Notes: generated by a model from the letters alone, not told the origin. DNA of 64,000 nt from DATBVX01 sp963705495 (GCA_963705495.1 CAVPJQ010000005.1:1-64000); one strand, 5' to 3'. Shown: positions 44,521-54,430, counted from the first letter of the stretch. A program made the numbers and translations.

Positions 44521-45042
44521 TCACTCTTTACGTGTCAGCAAGCGCTCGGTTTCCTCCGTGGACAAAGGCACCCCGGGCGTTCCCGCGCGGCGAGTACCTC
44601 GCTGCGCAGCCTCGGCGGCGCGCTGTTGACCCATATCGACACGCCCATTGAAGAATGCGCCTTCGACGATGCCGACACGCGGCGCAAAGATGTTGCCGCT
44701 GACCCGACCGGTCTGCTGAACGAGCACCGTTTCCTGGCCGTAAAGATCACCCTCGACACTGCCGTCGACGGTAATCACCCGCGCATGGATATCGCCAACG
44801 ACCGAACCATCCGTACCGATGGTGACGGTCTGAGTGTGATTGATCGAGCCTTCGATTCGGCCCTGCAGGATGAAATCCTCTTCAGCGCTGAGCTCGCCCT
44901 TGAAAATCAGAGTGGCACCCAGGACTGCGACCTTGCGCTCGGGGGCCTTGCGGTCCGCGGGCGAGGGGTGGACCGTCGGCGTCAATGTCGCCTTCACCGG
45001 CTCGGGCTGTTCCGAGCGTTGATCGAAACCAAAGTTACGCAT
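44521..45042 (-). CDS. Bactofilin 1
   Basis: 173 residues from the ATG at 45042 (AGGTCTCAC-ATG). The bactofilin core (about 45-130: ATLIFKGELSAEEDFILQGR, INHTQTVTIGTDGSVVGDIH, GQETVLVQQTGRVSGNIFAP) is a right-handed beta-helix with six-residue periodicity that polymerises at the membrane and scaffolds cell-shape or envelope enzymes. Disordered charged tails flank it. It follows the second bactofilin gene on the same strand, 29 bp away, and is probably co-transcribed. Confidence 0.85.
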   Translation of the reverse strand: MRNFGFDQRSEQPEPVKATLTPTVHPSPADRKAPERKVAVLGATLIFKGELSAEEDFILQGRIEGSINHTQTVTIGTDGSVVGDIHARVITVDGSVEGDLYGQETVLVQQTGRVSGNIFAPRVGIVEGAFFNGRVDMGQQRAAEAAQRGTRRAGTPGVPLSTEETERLLTRKE

Positions 45043-45071
45043 GTGAGACCTCCACACGGAATTCTGAAACT

Positions 45072-45489
45072 TCAGGAGCCGAGTACCGCGCGCGACGCGG
45101 GAGCCGGGCGCTCACCCGCCGCCGGACGCGCTGCGTCCTGGGATCGCTTCGAATCCATGTCGACGGAGCCGTTGAAACGCGAGCCCTCCACCAGGCTGAC
45201 GGACGGTGCGTGGATATTGCCGCGCAGGTTGCCGGTCTCCCCGACATACACTGAGCGTTCCGCGTGCAGGTCACCCTCCACGTTGCCTTCGACTTTGATC
45301 ACCTGCGCACGGATGTTCGCCTTGACCTTGCCCTCCTTGCCAACCGTCACGCGCTGCGTGTGATTGATCGCACCTTCCACCGTTCCTTGGATCAGCAGGT
45401 CCTCTTCCGCAGATAACTCACCTTTGAATCGCAGCGTCGGAGGCAGCACTGACATGCGCTCCGAAGCAGTGTCGTAAGGATTACTCATT
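45072..45489 (-). CDS. Bactofilin 2
   Basis: 138 residues from the ATG at 45489, with AAGGAG upstream; the longer frame from 45632 lacks family similarity. The core (LRFKGELSAEEDLLIQGTVE, INHTQRVTVGKEGKVKANIR, ERSVYVGETGNLRGNIHAPS) is a bactofilin beta-helix. N-terminal part short, C-terminal tail Ala/Pro-rich. First gene of a two-bactofilin unit; the paralogues share the GELSAEED start. Confidence 0.85.
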
Positions 45490-45770
45490 TGGGAACTCCT
45501 TGGGCGTGCCCGAGCCCGACACACTCTAGTCAGGTGGAGCCGGCCGCAACGCGGAGAGCGATCACAAAACGCGGGGCACGGCGACCTGGGTCGCCGGGGA
45601 ACGACGCCTCTGCGGCCGTCATGAAACTGCAATCAGTCGTGAATGCAGCGTTTTCCCTACGCGCACGTCGATATGTCAACCGCTGGCGCGTACCGGAGGC
45701 TGCTTGCGGCGGCTTGAGCAGGGGCGCATCCTCATCGCGACGCTTGTGGGTGTTGGCATAGCTCCCCGTC

Positions 45771-47813
45771 ATGGACCTTCTCCATCGTCGCTGGCTCGTT
45801 CCCGGCCTCGCATTTGTCATCTGCCTGGCACTGCTCGGGCGATGGGCGATGCGTCCCGACGATGCCGTGAACGCGCCGTCGCCTGCCGTAACGCCGACCA
45901 CCGTCGATAGTCCGCCTCCGGAAGCCCAATCACCCGCGACCGCTGAAGTCACCTCCCCGCCGGCAAAAGACGATTCCGCGTCCGCCTTCGGGACGTTCCG
46001 CGGTCGCGTCATCGACGCCGTCACACGCAAGCCACTGCGCGAGTTCAGCGTCCACTTCTTCGGGACGCAAGCGACCAAGGTGGGCGACGAGGCTCCTGGC
46101 GAGCAAACGTTCCACAGCGCCGACGGACGATTCGAGTGGCAATACCTGCCGCCCGGCAGCTGGACCGTGACGATCAACGCCAATGGTTACCAGCGCTTCA
46201 ATCTCAGCGGCTTGCTCCTCTCCCGCGGCGCCGTCGCGCCAGAAGTCGTGCTGCCGCTGCGCCCCGGTCACACGCTGCACGGTCGCGTCTACGACGAGGG
46301 TACCGGCACCGCAATCGTCTCCGCATCCATCAGTTTTCGCGAGTCCGACATGGGACGGTTCAAGGGCAACTGGCGCATGCGCGCCCACGCCTCCTCGGAG
46401 CAGGACGGATCGTTTGTCCTGGACGGCGTTCCACCGGGCCGTATTACGCTGATGATCAATGCGTCAGAGCACGCCGACCGCGAACTTGATGTCATCGTCA
46501 GCAAGGAAACGGCGTCGTTGGAAATCGGCCTTTTTGCCGGCGGCACGATCGCTGGCCGCATCACGGCTGCCGACGGCACTGCGGTTGCGGGAACCGCTGG
46601 CCTGCTCAATGTTGATGGAGGCTTCGGCGGTGCGAGCCCGACTGGCCCAACTGGCGAATTCGTGTATCGGAACCTGGCCGCCGGACGGTACGAGCTGTCG
46701 GCCCAGGGAGAAGGCGGCAGCGTCACACAGCAGATCGTACTGGCCGAGAACCAGCGCATCGAAGGGATCGTCCTCGTCCTGGGCGTGGGCCACAGCATTC
46801 GCGGTGTGGTCACGGGCTTGCGACCCGAGGACTTGCAGCGGGTCGCGATCATCGTGCGGCACGACGGCGACACCGGGATGCCCTTCGGTAGCGATATTCG
46901 CATCAATGATCACGGCGCATATGTCGTGCGTGGCGTGCGGCCCGGGCGTGTCTTCGTTACAGCCGATGTCAACAGTCGCAGGCAGATGACGAAGACGATT
47001 GCCATGCCCGCCGAGTCCGACGCCACCGTCAATTTCTATTTTCCGCCCGGCTCACGACTGTCAGGTCGCATCACTCGCGCTAGCAAGCCGCTAGCTCGCG
47101 CGTGGCTTGACCCCCGGCCCGCCGTGGAGCAACCCGAATCCTCCTATGGAACATCCACGTCGGAGGAAGGGGAATACGTGCTCGAAGATCTGGCAGACGG
47201 TGAATACACCATCGTCGTCGGCGACTACAAAAGCCGGCCTGTGCAGATATCCGGTAATACCGTGTTCAACATCGACATTCCCGCTGCGCAGCTTTCGGGC
47301 AGCGTGCACGAGGTAAAGGGTGATGTGCCCATTGTTGGAGTCGGCGTGGACATCTGTCCGGTAGAACCGGATTCAGTACGCAACCGGCAGCGCGACCAGT
47401 CAGATGATTTCGGCAAGTTCGAGCTCACCGGACTGGAACCAGGCGATTACTTGCTGACGGTCTACAAGCCTGGATACGAAATGTTCCGCAAGCGCATCTC
47501 GTACGAGTCGCCGATCGCCGGCATGACGGTGCGGCTGCGCGAGGACACGGGCGTCGAAGTCAGTGTACGCGAGGCGGGTAACGATCAGCCTCTGCGAGAG
47601 GTCTACGTCAGGGAAAAAATCGGCGATCGCGACGGCAGCGGGCTGCGCCTCAACCTTGACGATAACGGCGTGGGCTACATCCCTGACGCGCTCGCGGGCA
47701 GCACACTTTCGATTTCGGCCAATGGCTTCGCGAACGCCGAGATCGCTGGATGGGGCGGCCAGCGACTCGACCTGCACCTCGAGCGGGAGAATGCCCGGGC
47801 TCAGTCCAAGTAG
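45771..47813 (+). CDS. Membrane-anchored protein with multiple carboxypeptidase-regulatory-like domains
   Basis: 680 residues. An N-terminal membrane anchor (WLVPGLAFVICLALLGRWAM) and a Pro/Ala/Thr linker (about 30-70) precede six to eight Ig-like CarboxypepD_reg repeats, each with a G-x-V/I start and a YxLxxLxxG-type end: FRGRVIDAVTRKPL, LHGRVYDEGTGTAI, IAGRITAADGTAV, IRGVVTGL, LSGRITRASKPLA, LSGSVHEV. Exposed to the periplasm, probably as an adhesion or scaffold protein. The gene is divergent from the bactofilins (281 bp apart). Confidence 0.75.
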   Translation: MDLLHRRWLVPGLAFVICLALLGRWAMRPDDAVNAPSPAVTPTTVDSPPPEAQSPATAEVTSPPAKDDSASAFGTFRGRVIDAVTRKPLREFSVHFFGTQATKVGDEAPGEQTFHSADGRFEWQYLPPGSWTVTINANGYQRFNLSGLLLSRGAVAPEVVLPLRPGHTLHGRVYDEGTGTAIVSASISFRESDMGRFKGNWRMRAHASSEQDGSFVLDGVPPGRITLMINASEHADRELDVIVSKETASLEIGLFAGGTIAGRITAADGTAVAGTAGLLNVDGGFGGASPTGPTGEFVYRNLAAGRYELSAQGEGGSVTQQIVLAENQRIEGIVLVLGVGHSIRGVVTGLRPEDLQRVAIIVRHDGDTGMPFGSDIRINDHGAYVVRGVRPGRVFVTADVNSRRQMTKTIAMPAESDATVNFYFPPGSRLSGRITRASKPLARAWLDPRPAVEQPESSYGTSTSEEGEYVLEDLADGEYTIVVGDYKSRPVQISGNTVFNIDIPAAQLSGSVHEVKGDVPIVGVGVDICPVEPDSVRNRQRDQSDDFGKFELTGLEPGDYLLTVYKPGYEMFRKRISYESPIAGMTVRLREDTGVEVSVREAGNDQPLREVYVREKIGDRDGSGLRLNLDDNGVGYIPDALAGSTLSISANGFANAEIAGWGGQRLDLHLERENARAQSK

Positions 47814-47817
47814 TCGC

Positions 47818-48141
47818 TCATGGAATGATTTCCAGTGATGCGATCTTGTCGCCTGCAAGCTCGAAGAAGTATCGAAGATTCACGGGACTACCGGGAAAGT
47901 TGCCGGTGAGCCTGCTGGTAACGACAGTCTTTGCGTCCTTCTGCTCACACGCAAAAGGCTCGCTCACGTACTGATACTTTGCTGACGCATCGGCCTTCCA
48001 TTGCCTGATCGCGGGCCGACCTTTGTAGGTGTGCCCTTCGTCCTTCACCACGGCATCTTCGATGAAGCATTCAGAAACGGCCTCACCATTCTTGTCTGCT
48101 CTGAAGTACGCGGCGATGGGTCTTGGTAGCTCGAGAGCCAT
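47818..48141 (-). CDS. NTF2-like (SnoaL-type) cytoplasmic protein
   Basis: 107 residues from the ATG at 48141, which has GGAGG upstream; the frame opens earlier (48303) but without family sequence. MALELPRPIAAYFRADKNGE leads into FIEDAVVKDEGHTYKGRPAI and YFFELAGDKIASLEI, the usual short NTF2-like polyketide-cyclase/isomerase layout. No signal peptide. It is divergent from an HxlR regulator, so it is probably that regulator's target. Confidence 0.75.
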   Translation of the reverse strand: MALELPRPIAAYFRADKNGEAVSECFIEDAVVKDEGHTYKGRPAIRQWKADASAKYQYVSEPFACEQKDAKTVVTSRLTGNFPGSPVNLRYFFELAGDKIASLEIIP

Positions 48142-48220
48142 AGGTCCTCCGGGAAGTGCCAGCTGCACGTCGTTTCGCATCCGCATTGCCTGCGGCGAAT
48201 GTTGTGGATAGGCTCGTGCC

Positions 48221-48637
48221 GTGACAAGAACGCACGAAAAAGTAAGGTACTTACCAGAGCGTAAGGATCGCGGACATACGCCAGCCTCGGCGGGTAAAGG
48301 CATCGAGCAAGCGCTCAGGATGATCGAGGGTCGCTGGAAGCTTACGATTCTGTTCCACCTGTTTGAAGGTGAGTTATTGCGGTTCTCCGACCTGGAACGC
48401 GCGATCCCACAGGTATCGCAAAAAATGCTGATTCAGCAGCTGCGCCAGATGGAGGCCGACGGCATCGTGCGAAGAATCGTCCATCATCAGGTTCCACCCA
48501 AAGTCGAATATGGCCTGACCGGCTGGGGACAGGCGCTCTGCCCGGCCCTCGACGAGCTGCTGAAGTGGGTGGCCGCGCAGCCGGGCCACGAAATGACCGC
48601 CGTGGACTCGAACGCCGAGTCCACCGCAAAGGACTGA
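48221..48637 (+). CDS. HxlR-type transcriptional regulator
   Basis: 138 residues from a GTG. The HxlR winged helix spans about 28-115: IEQALRMIEGRWKLTILFHL, FSDLERAIPQVSQKMLIQQL, QMEADGIVRRIVHHQVPPKV and EYGLTGWGQAL. The N-terminal 25 residues are basic and probably flexible. Proteins of this family often control an adjacent, divergent detoxification or redox gene; here that is the NTF2-like gene at 47818. Confidence 0.85.
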   Translation: MTRTHEKVRYLPERKDRGHTPASAGKGIEQALRMIEGRWKLTILFHLFEGELLRFSDLERAIPQVSQKMLIQQLRQMEADGIVRRIVHHQVPPKVEYGLTGWGQALCPALDELLKWVAAQPGHEMTAVDSNAESTAKD

Positions 48638-48662
48638 GCCGCTTCGGCTGCCGGTGTAAGGC

Positions 48663-49232
48663 GTGTCCGTCGAACTCGTTGTTTCCGTCGCGCTTGGGAT
48701 TGGACTTGCGGCAGCGGTTGGCTTTCGCATCTTCCTGCCGCTGCTCGTCGCCAGCATCGCTGCGTACACAGGTCACCTGGAACTGAGCCAGAGCTTCGCA
48801 TGGCTCGGGACACTGCCCGCGCTGGTCATGCTCGGCATCGCAGCGATTGTGGAGATCAGCGCCTACTACATTCCGGGCGTCGATAACGCGCTCGACGTCG
48901 TCGCGACGCCGGCCGCGTTCGCAGCGGGCACAGTGATTGCCTTGGCCGTCATGGTCGATCTGCCGCCGATGGTGAAGTGGGCGACGGCCCTCATCGCGGG
49001 CGGTGGCGTAGCAGGTCTCACGCAAAGCGTGACGGCGCTGCTGCGTGCGAAATCCACCGCGCTGACCGGAGGCATTGGTAATCCGGTCATCGCTACCGCG
49101 GAATTCGGGGGCGCACTCCTCGTCTCGCTGCTCGCAGTGCTGGTACCGCTCGCGGCGATCGCACTGGTCGTCGTGTTCTGCTGGGCCGCAGTCCGGTTCG
49201 TGCGCAGAGCGTTACAGCGAAAACCCGGTTAG
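48663..49232 (+). CDS. DUF4126 membrane protein
   Basis: 189 residues with about five membrane segments and the family pattern VALGIGLAAAVGFRIFLPLL, LVMLGIAAIVEISAYYIPGV, DNALDVVATPAAFAAGTVIA and GGVAGLTQSVTALLRAKST. Role unknown. It starts 25 bp after the HxlR gene on the same strand and may be co-transcribed. Confidence 0.85.
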   Translation: MSVELVVSVALGIGLAAAVGFRIFLPLLVASIAAYTGHLELSQSFAWLGTLPALVMLGIAAIVEISAYYIPGVDNALDVVATPAAFAAGTVIALAVMVDLPPMVKWATALIAGGGVAGLTQSVTALLRAKSTALTGGIGNPVIATAEFGGALLVSLLAVLVPLAAIALVVVFCWAAVRFVRRALQRKPG

Positions 49233-49282
49233 TGCCGGAGTAGCTCGCACGCGCGATGCAGGTCCCCGCTTCGAGGCCTTGT

Positions 49283-49642
49283 TCAGAGGCTGACAGCCAC
49301 CTTGAAGCCACCCCAGAACATCCGCTTGCCGTCGAACGGCATCGCCTTGGGATCCATCATGTCTGCGAGACGCGGGTCTTTCATGACCTTGGCCATGATG
49401 CGATCGCGTTGTTTGCGGGATCGATAAACGATCCATGAGAACCACACGACCTCGCCGCGCTTGAGCTTCACGGCCTGCGGAAATGAGGTGTACTTGCCCG
49501 GCTTCACATCGTCCGCAATGCACTCGCGGTATTCGAGTGCGCCGTGATCCCGCCAGACCTTGCCCGCGCGGCGCGCCAGGCGGACATACTTCTTCGTGTT
49601 GCGCTTGGGGATGGGAACGACAAATCCATCTACGTAGGCCAT
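49283..49642 (-). CDS. DUF1428 protein (YbaA-like)
   Basis: 119 residues from the ATG at 49642, preceded by AAAGGAG. MAYVDGFVVPIPKRNTKKYV is the classical DUF1428 start; GALEYRECIADDVKPG and MDPKAMPFDGKRMFWGGFKV complete the family signature. Dimeric ferredoxin-like fold; function not established. Confidence 0.9.
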   Translation of the reverse strand: MAYVDGFVVPIPKRNTKKYVRLARRAGKVWRDHGALEYRECIADDVKPGKYTSFPQAVKLKRGEVVWFSWIVYRSRKQRDRIMAKVMKDPRLADMMDPKAMPFDGKRMFWGGFKVAVSL

Positions 49643-49803
49643 GGCGATCTCCTTTGCGTGAACGTCAGTTGGGCAACTCAGGTACGTGCGGGTTCCCTCA
49701 TTTTTTCGCCACCCGGAAGTGGCACACCTCCCCGTAGCGGGCACGTTGCGTCGAGCGCGAGTAGCAGCCACACTTCGGCGCTTCTTCCAAGACGAGAACA
49801 ACA

Positions 49804-50660
49804 ATGAAACGTCTACTCAGGTGGGTGGGCATAGCCCTGGGAAGCCTGGTCGCGTTGGCGATCATCGCGTACGCGGCAGCGTACGCGCGCTCCGAGTACC
49901 TCTTACGGCACATCTACGAGATCCCGCGCGGTTTCATTATCAATTCCGACAGATCCCAGAATCGATCGTCGAGGGACGGCGACTCGCCACCATCCACGGC
50001 TGTTTCGCCGGCTGCCACGGCAAGGAGGCCGAGGGCGGTGTACTATTCGACCAGCCGATCATCGCGCATCTCGTTGCGCCCAATCTTACGGCGGCCGTCC
50101 GCAAATACAGCGATGCGGAACTCGCCGTCGCGATCAAGCATGGTCTGCGGCCAGACGGTCACAGCATGGTCGTGATGCCATCGGAAGGGTTCATCCTGCT
50201 CACAGACGAGGACCTGGGCCGCATCATCGCGTTTCTGAAGAGCCTGCCGGCGATCGAGGGGCCGGGCCCGAGTTTCTCGCTAGGCCCCGCCGGGCGCATC
50301 GGCTTTGCCGTCGGCCAGTTCAAACTCGTAACGCAGCTCATCGCCGAAACCGTGCCGCCGCCCGAAGCAACCAGCGAAGAAGCGACCTATGGACGCTACC
50401 TCGCCCGGACGAGCTGCGTGCAGTGTCACGGGACTGATCTGCGCGGCACCTCCAATCCCGATTTCACCAGTCCGGATCTGCGGGTGGCGGCTGCCTACTC
50501 TCCGGAAGCGTTTACCCAGCTGCTACGAACCGGCGTTGCAATCGGCGGAAGAAAACTTGGCGTGATGGGCGCGTGGGCGCAATCGAATCTATCGCAGTTT
50601 ACCGATGCGGAGATCAGCGCCCTCTACAGTTATCTGCACGCGCTGCCGGGCGCCAACTAG
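49804..50660 (+). pseudogene. Membrane-anchored cytochrome c, frameshifted
   Basis: The N-terminal frame (MKRLLRWVGIALGSLVALAI to LLRHIYEIPRG) gives a membrane anchor, then shifts near 49940-49960 to IPESIVEGRRLATIHGCFAG. The second frame runs to 50660 with two cytochrome domains: the first haem site is CFAGCH (CxxxCH, one residue longer than normal), the second CVQCH near residue 205. About 285 residues repaired. Likely a periplasmic-facing electron carrier. The single break could be a sequencing error. Confidence 0.65.
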
Positions 50661-50677
50661 GAGTGTCCAGTCAGAAC

Positions 50678-53122
50678 TTAGCGGTTGCCCGCGTTGAGAG
50701 TGCGGACCGTAAAGCGAATCGTCGCGCCGCCCCCCGGGTTGTTTTCCGCCCAGATCCGTCCGCGATGGGCTTCGATGATTGAGCGCGCCATGGAGAGTCC
50801 AAGCCCCATGCCGTCGGGCTTGGTGGTGAAGAAAGACTCGAAAATGCGCGACATCTTGTCGGCCGGGATGCCGTCACCGCGGTCGCTCACGCTCACTTCG
50901 ACCGTGTCATTGCCGTTGCCCTTCGTTACCAGCGTGAGTTCGCGCGCCGACTCCTGGCTGTTCTGCATCGCGTCCATGCCGTTGACGATCAGGTTCAGCA
51001 GTACCTGCTCAATATAAGTGCGGTCTGCAAACACCAGCGGTAGTCCGGTTGCCAAATCGCCGTGCAGCCGAATTCGCCGCTGCTTGGCATCGCTCGCCAC
51101 GAGCTGCAGCACGCCCGACGCTGCGTCGTTCAGATCGAGCGGCTGCATTTGAATGTCGCGCTTGCGCAGCAATGCCCGAATCCGACGAATCACTTCGCTG
51201 GCGCGCAGATCCTCTTTGCAGATCTCAGCCAGTATCCGGCCGATCTCAGGGAGCGGCGGCTCCTTCATGCTCAGGAGGGTCTCGGCAGCTTCGGCATTGC
51301 TGAGAATGGCGCACAGCGGCTGGTTGACTTCGTGGGCGATCATTGCGGTCAGCTCCCCGACCACCGCAAGGCGCGTCGCGTGGGCGAGGTTGCGCTTGGC
51401 TTCTTCAGCTCTCTTGCGATCCGTGATGTCGTGTGCGACCGCCTGAAACTCGTCCAGCTGTCCGTTCGGATCGAAAATCGCGTGAACGACCCAGTGCTGC
51501 CAGCAGCTGGTCCCGTCGGGAAGCGTCATCTCCTGCTCCCAGTCGCACGGTTTGTGCACCGAGGCCGCCGACTCCACCTGGTTGCGCGCCAGGGCGCGGA
51601 CTTGTTCCGGTAACAGATCGAGGAATCGCGCGCCGATCAGTTGCTCGCGCTGTCGCCCCATCGAGCGGCAATACGCTTCGTTGACGAAGGTGAGGGTCGA
51701 GTCGGGCAGGAAGTGGCAGACGAAGGCCGTCTGACTCTCGACGACTTCGCGATACCGTGCCTCGCTGGCGCGCAAGGCAGCTTCATTGAGGCGCCGGTCC
51801 GTGATGTCGGTCGCGGTGCCGATATACCCGAGCAACACGCCATTCGGAGCGTAGCGCGGAACACCTCTGTCCAGGATCCAGCGATACGTGCCGTCTTGCC
51901 GGCGCAACCGGTACTCCGCCTCGTAGGAAACGCGCGCGTCGAGTGAGGTGTCATGTGCAGCGAGACAGTGCGGCAGATCCTCCGGATGCACACTCTGCTC
52001 CCAGCTGTTCCCGCGCTCCTGCTCGAGTGTGCGGCCGGTAAACTCGAGCCAGCCACGATTGAAGAACTCGCGCACTTTGTCGGTACCCGACATCCAGATG
52101 AGCACGGGAGCGCTGTCAGCCATGGTGCGAAAGCGTCGCTCGCTTTCCCGCAGGGACCGCTCGACTCCTTGTTTCTGCTCGATCAGCACTGCGGCCAGAT
52201 AGAGGGGCGCGGCTCGCAGGAGAAGAAAGTGCTGGAGTGCGGCGCCCTTTTCGCTCGGTGACAACCCGGAAAAGATTCCGAAGCCGTGCAGGACTGCGGC
52301 CACCGCGAAACAGGTGAGGAGCACAATAGCGGCCGAGGCTCCCCGCATGCCAAATCGAATCGCGGCCCAGAACAGAAAAGGAACTGGCGCATAGAAGCGT
52401 GACTCGGCAAGCCCCGTCCCTCCCCCTTGATACTCGAAGGCGATGTATGAGGTCAGGATCAACCCGGCCGTCAGCAATGCGCCTTCGATCCACCGATTCC
52501 CCAAGAGGATCCGAACCTCCCGGCGAGCACCCACAATCCAGTAGAAAAAGGCTGGAGTGATGATCAGGTTTGCGAGCGCATCCCCTAGCAGCCACTGCTC
52601 CCAGGCGACCCAATAGTCCTGTCCAAGAGCCTGTCGCGCCGCAGCGCCGGCAAATGCGGACAGTGCCGGGGCGAGCAGCACCGCGAAAAGACAGTACACG
52701 CCAAAGTCCCGCACGGTTTCGAAGCGTGTCGGGTTGCGCATGAAATGTTTGAGTGCCGCGGCTGTGAACACCGCCTTGGCGCAATCGATCGCGAACGTGG
52801 CCAGCAGAAACCAGGCTGGAGTATCCCCAGGCACTGCGACGGTGAGCCGAATCGGAAGCGTTGCGAGCAGCAACGGCGCCCACCACCGCGGCCGAACCAG
52901 GAGCAATGCGCAGAGCAGCACCGAGTCCGGAAACCAGAACGGCGACGGCGTCGCATGGCTGAACGCCATTGCGTAACGGTAAGCAACGTAGAACGCCGCC
53001 TCGAACAGGCAGAACGCGAGAACATTTCTGAGCAGCGGTTGACGCGCCAGGAAGGAAAGGCCGTACTCCAGCTCGCTTTTCTTGTCGACCGCGTCCGACG
53101 CGATGACACTCGTGACCGGCAT
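50678..53122 (-). CDS. MASE1-PAS-PAS sensor histidine kinase
   Basis: About 814 residues from the ATG at 53122; earlier in-frame starts overlap the divergent regulator region. N-terminal MASE1 membrane sensor with eight or so helices (AFYVAYRYAMAFSHATPSPF to LLRAAPLYLAAVLIEQK), two PAS domains (MADSAPVLIWMSGTDKVREF; VVESQTAFVCHFLPDSTLTF), HisKA with phospho-acceptor in IAHEVNQPLCAILSNAEA, and HATPase_c (LLNLIVNGMDAM, DRGDGIPAD, GMGLGLSM). The kinase half resembles FixL-type enzymes. Divergent from two response regulators, its likely partners. Confidence 0.85.
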   Translation of the reverse strand: MPVTSVIASDAVDKKSELEYGLSFLARQPLLRNVLAFCLFEAAFYVAYRYAMAFSHATPSPFWFPDSVLLCALLLVRPRWWAPLLLATLPIRLTVAVPGDTPAWFLLATFAIDCAKAVFTAAALKHFMRNPTRFETVRDFGVYCLFAVLLAPALSAFAGAAARQALGQDYWVAWEQWLLGDALANLIITPAFFYWIVGARREVRILLGNRWIEGALLTAGLILTSYIAFEYQGGGTGLAESRFYAPVPFLFWAAIRFGMRGASAAIVLLTCFAVAAVLHGFGIFSGLSPSEKGAALQHFLLLRAAPLYLAAVLIEQKQGVERSLRESERRFRTMADSAPVLIWMSGTDKVREFFNRGWLEFTGRTLEQERGNSWEQSVHPEDLPHCLAAHDTSLDARVSYEAEYRLRRQDGTYRWILDRGVPRYAPNGVLLGYIGTATDITDRRLNEAALRASEARYREVVESQTAFVCHFLPDSTLTFVNEAYCRSMGRQREQLIGARFLDLLPEQVRALARNQVESAASVHKPCDWEQEMTLPDGTSCWQHWVVHAIFDPNGQLDEFQAVAHDITDRKRAEEAKRNLAHATRLAVVGELTAMIAHEVNQPLCAILSNAEAAETLLSMKEPPLPEIGRILAEICKEDLRASEVIRRIRALLRKRDIQMQPLDLNDAASGVLQLVASDAKQRRIRLHGDLATGLPLVFADRTYIEQVLLNLIVNGMDAMQNSQESARELTLVTKGNGNDTVEVSVSDRGDGIPADKMSRIFESFFTTKPDGMGLGLSMARSIIEAHRGRIWAENNPGGGATIRFTVRTLNAGNR

Positions 53123-53269
53123 GATCCATCCGCTCTGAGCCGCGATGTGGCACAGATTAGCCCCGATTGCGGCAGCGCGACCAACTTTCATGTAGGCGCG
53201 CTGGGGGAGAGTCCGTAAGACGTAAGTCCACTTCCAAGGGGGCGCTGCAAGGGCGTCAAATGCGCGACC

Positions 53270-53656
53270 ATGACAGACACGCGGCACCTTATTGCTGTCG
53301 TCGATAACGAACAGCCGGTTCGCCTTGCGCTCGCGCGAATGCTGCAGGCCTCGTCCGCCTATCGCGTCATGGTCTTCGACAGTGGTCAAACGTTCCTGGA
53401 CTCGCTGCGTACGGTCGTTCCGGATTGCGTGGTCCTCGACTTCCAGATGCCGGAGTTGACGGGGAGCGACGTGCAGCGGGCGCTCAGGAAGGCTCAGATC
53501 GAGGTTCCGGTCATCGTCATGACCGGCCATGATCAGCCGAGCTTGCGCGAGCAATGCATCGCGGACGGCGCTGCTGCCTACTTTGCCAAGCCATTGCGCC
53601 GCGACGACCTGATCGCGGCGATCGATCTGGCGATCCTCAGCCAGCAGACGGGATGA
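53270..53656 (+). CDS. Single-domain response regulator
   Basis: 128 residues, a receiver domain only: acidic pocket VVDNE, phospho-acceptor Asp in CVVLDFQMPELTG, switch Thr in VIVMTGHD and Lys in YFAKPLRRDD. There is no output domain, as in CheY-like or FixJ-competing regulators. It begins 148 bp from the sensor kinase start, on the other strand. Confidence 0.85.
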   Translation: MTDTRHLIAVVDNEQPVRLALARMLQASSAYRVMVFDSGQTFLDSLRTVVPDCVVLDFQMPELTGSDVQRALRKAQIEVPVIVMTGHDQPSLREQCIADGAAAYFAKPLRRDDLIAAIDLAILSQQTG

Positions 53657-53794
53657 CCACCGCGATCCGGGATACCCGCTGACGTTCGGGCTGCCAGTGC
53701 CCACCCTGTCCTACAGCCATGACCACCGCCGCAGATGACGGGAGGTCGCGATTCGTCACATAATCTTGACAAACGCCAGTTCAAAGCCAGCCGC

Positions 53795-54430
53795 ATGGAT
53801 ACCGAGGCAACCGTTTTTCTGCTGGACGACGACCAAGCGGTCGTAACGGCGCTCGCTCGAGTGTTGCACGCGGAGGGCCACCCCACTCGTACCTACACGT
53901 CCGCGAACGAATTCCTCGCGGCTCACGACCCCGAAATCCCGGGGTGCCTGGTCACTGACCTCATCATGCCCGACATGAGCGGCCTGGAGTTGCAGCGCGT
54001 TCTGGCTGCGCGGGGATACGCCCGCCCCATAGTCTTCGTCACCGCACGCGGCGACATACCGATGACGGTGCAAGGAATGCGCGCGGGTGCAATCAGTTTC
54101 CTGCCGAAGCCCGTGCGCAAGGCTGACCTGCTCGCGACGGTGCGCGAAGCAATCGCGAAAGACGCAGCTACCCGAGCGCAGCTCGCGGAGCAGCGTCGTG
54201 TGCTCGAGCTGCTACGACGCCTCACGCCGCGCGAGCGCCAGGTCATGGACCTGGTCGTTACAGGACTGAAGAACAAACAGATCGCAGGCCAGCTCTCTGC
54301 CACCGAAAAGACGGTCAAGGTCCACCGCGGCAGGCTGCTGGAGAAGATGCAGGTCAAGTCGGCGACCGCGCTCGCCAACCTCCTGGCGCACGCCGGAGTC
54401 ACAGCGGCGGCAGGTGGTCGCGGCGAATGA
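53795..54430 (+). CDS. FixJ-type response regulator (receiver plus LuxR HTH)
   Basis: 211 residues from the ATG at 53795; the frame opens earlier without similarity. Receiver: LLDDDQAV, phospho-acceptor in CLVTDLIMPDMSG, VTARGDIPMTVQGMRAGAIS and FLPKPV. Output: LuxR-type helix-turn-helix LTPRERQVMDLVVTGLKNKQ, IAGQLSATEKTVKVHRGRLL. The DIPM/VQAMKAGA-like signature places it with FixJ. It probably activates genes in response to the adjacent MASE1-PAS kinase. Confidence 0.9.
   Translation: MDTEATVFLLDDDQAVVTALARVLHAEGHPTRTYTSANEFLAAHDPEIPGCLVTDLIMPDMSGLELQRVLAARGYARPIVFVTARGDIPMTVQGMRAGAISFLPKPVRKADLLATVREAIAKDAATRAQLAEQRRVLELLRRLTPRERQVMDLVVTGLKNKQIAGQLSATEKTVKVHRGRLLEKMQVKSATALANLLAHAGVTAAAGGRGE

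Noticed and set aside
44626..45363. 245-residue plus-strand frame over the bactofilins
   Set aside because: Antisense to two clear bactofilin genes with ribosome-binding sites.
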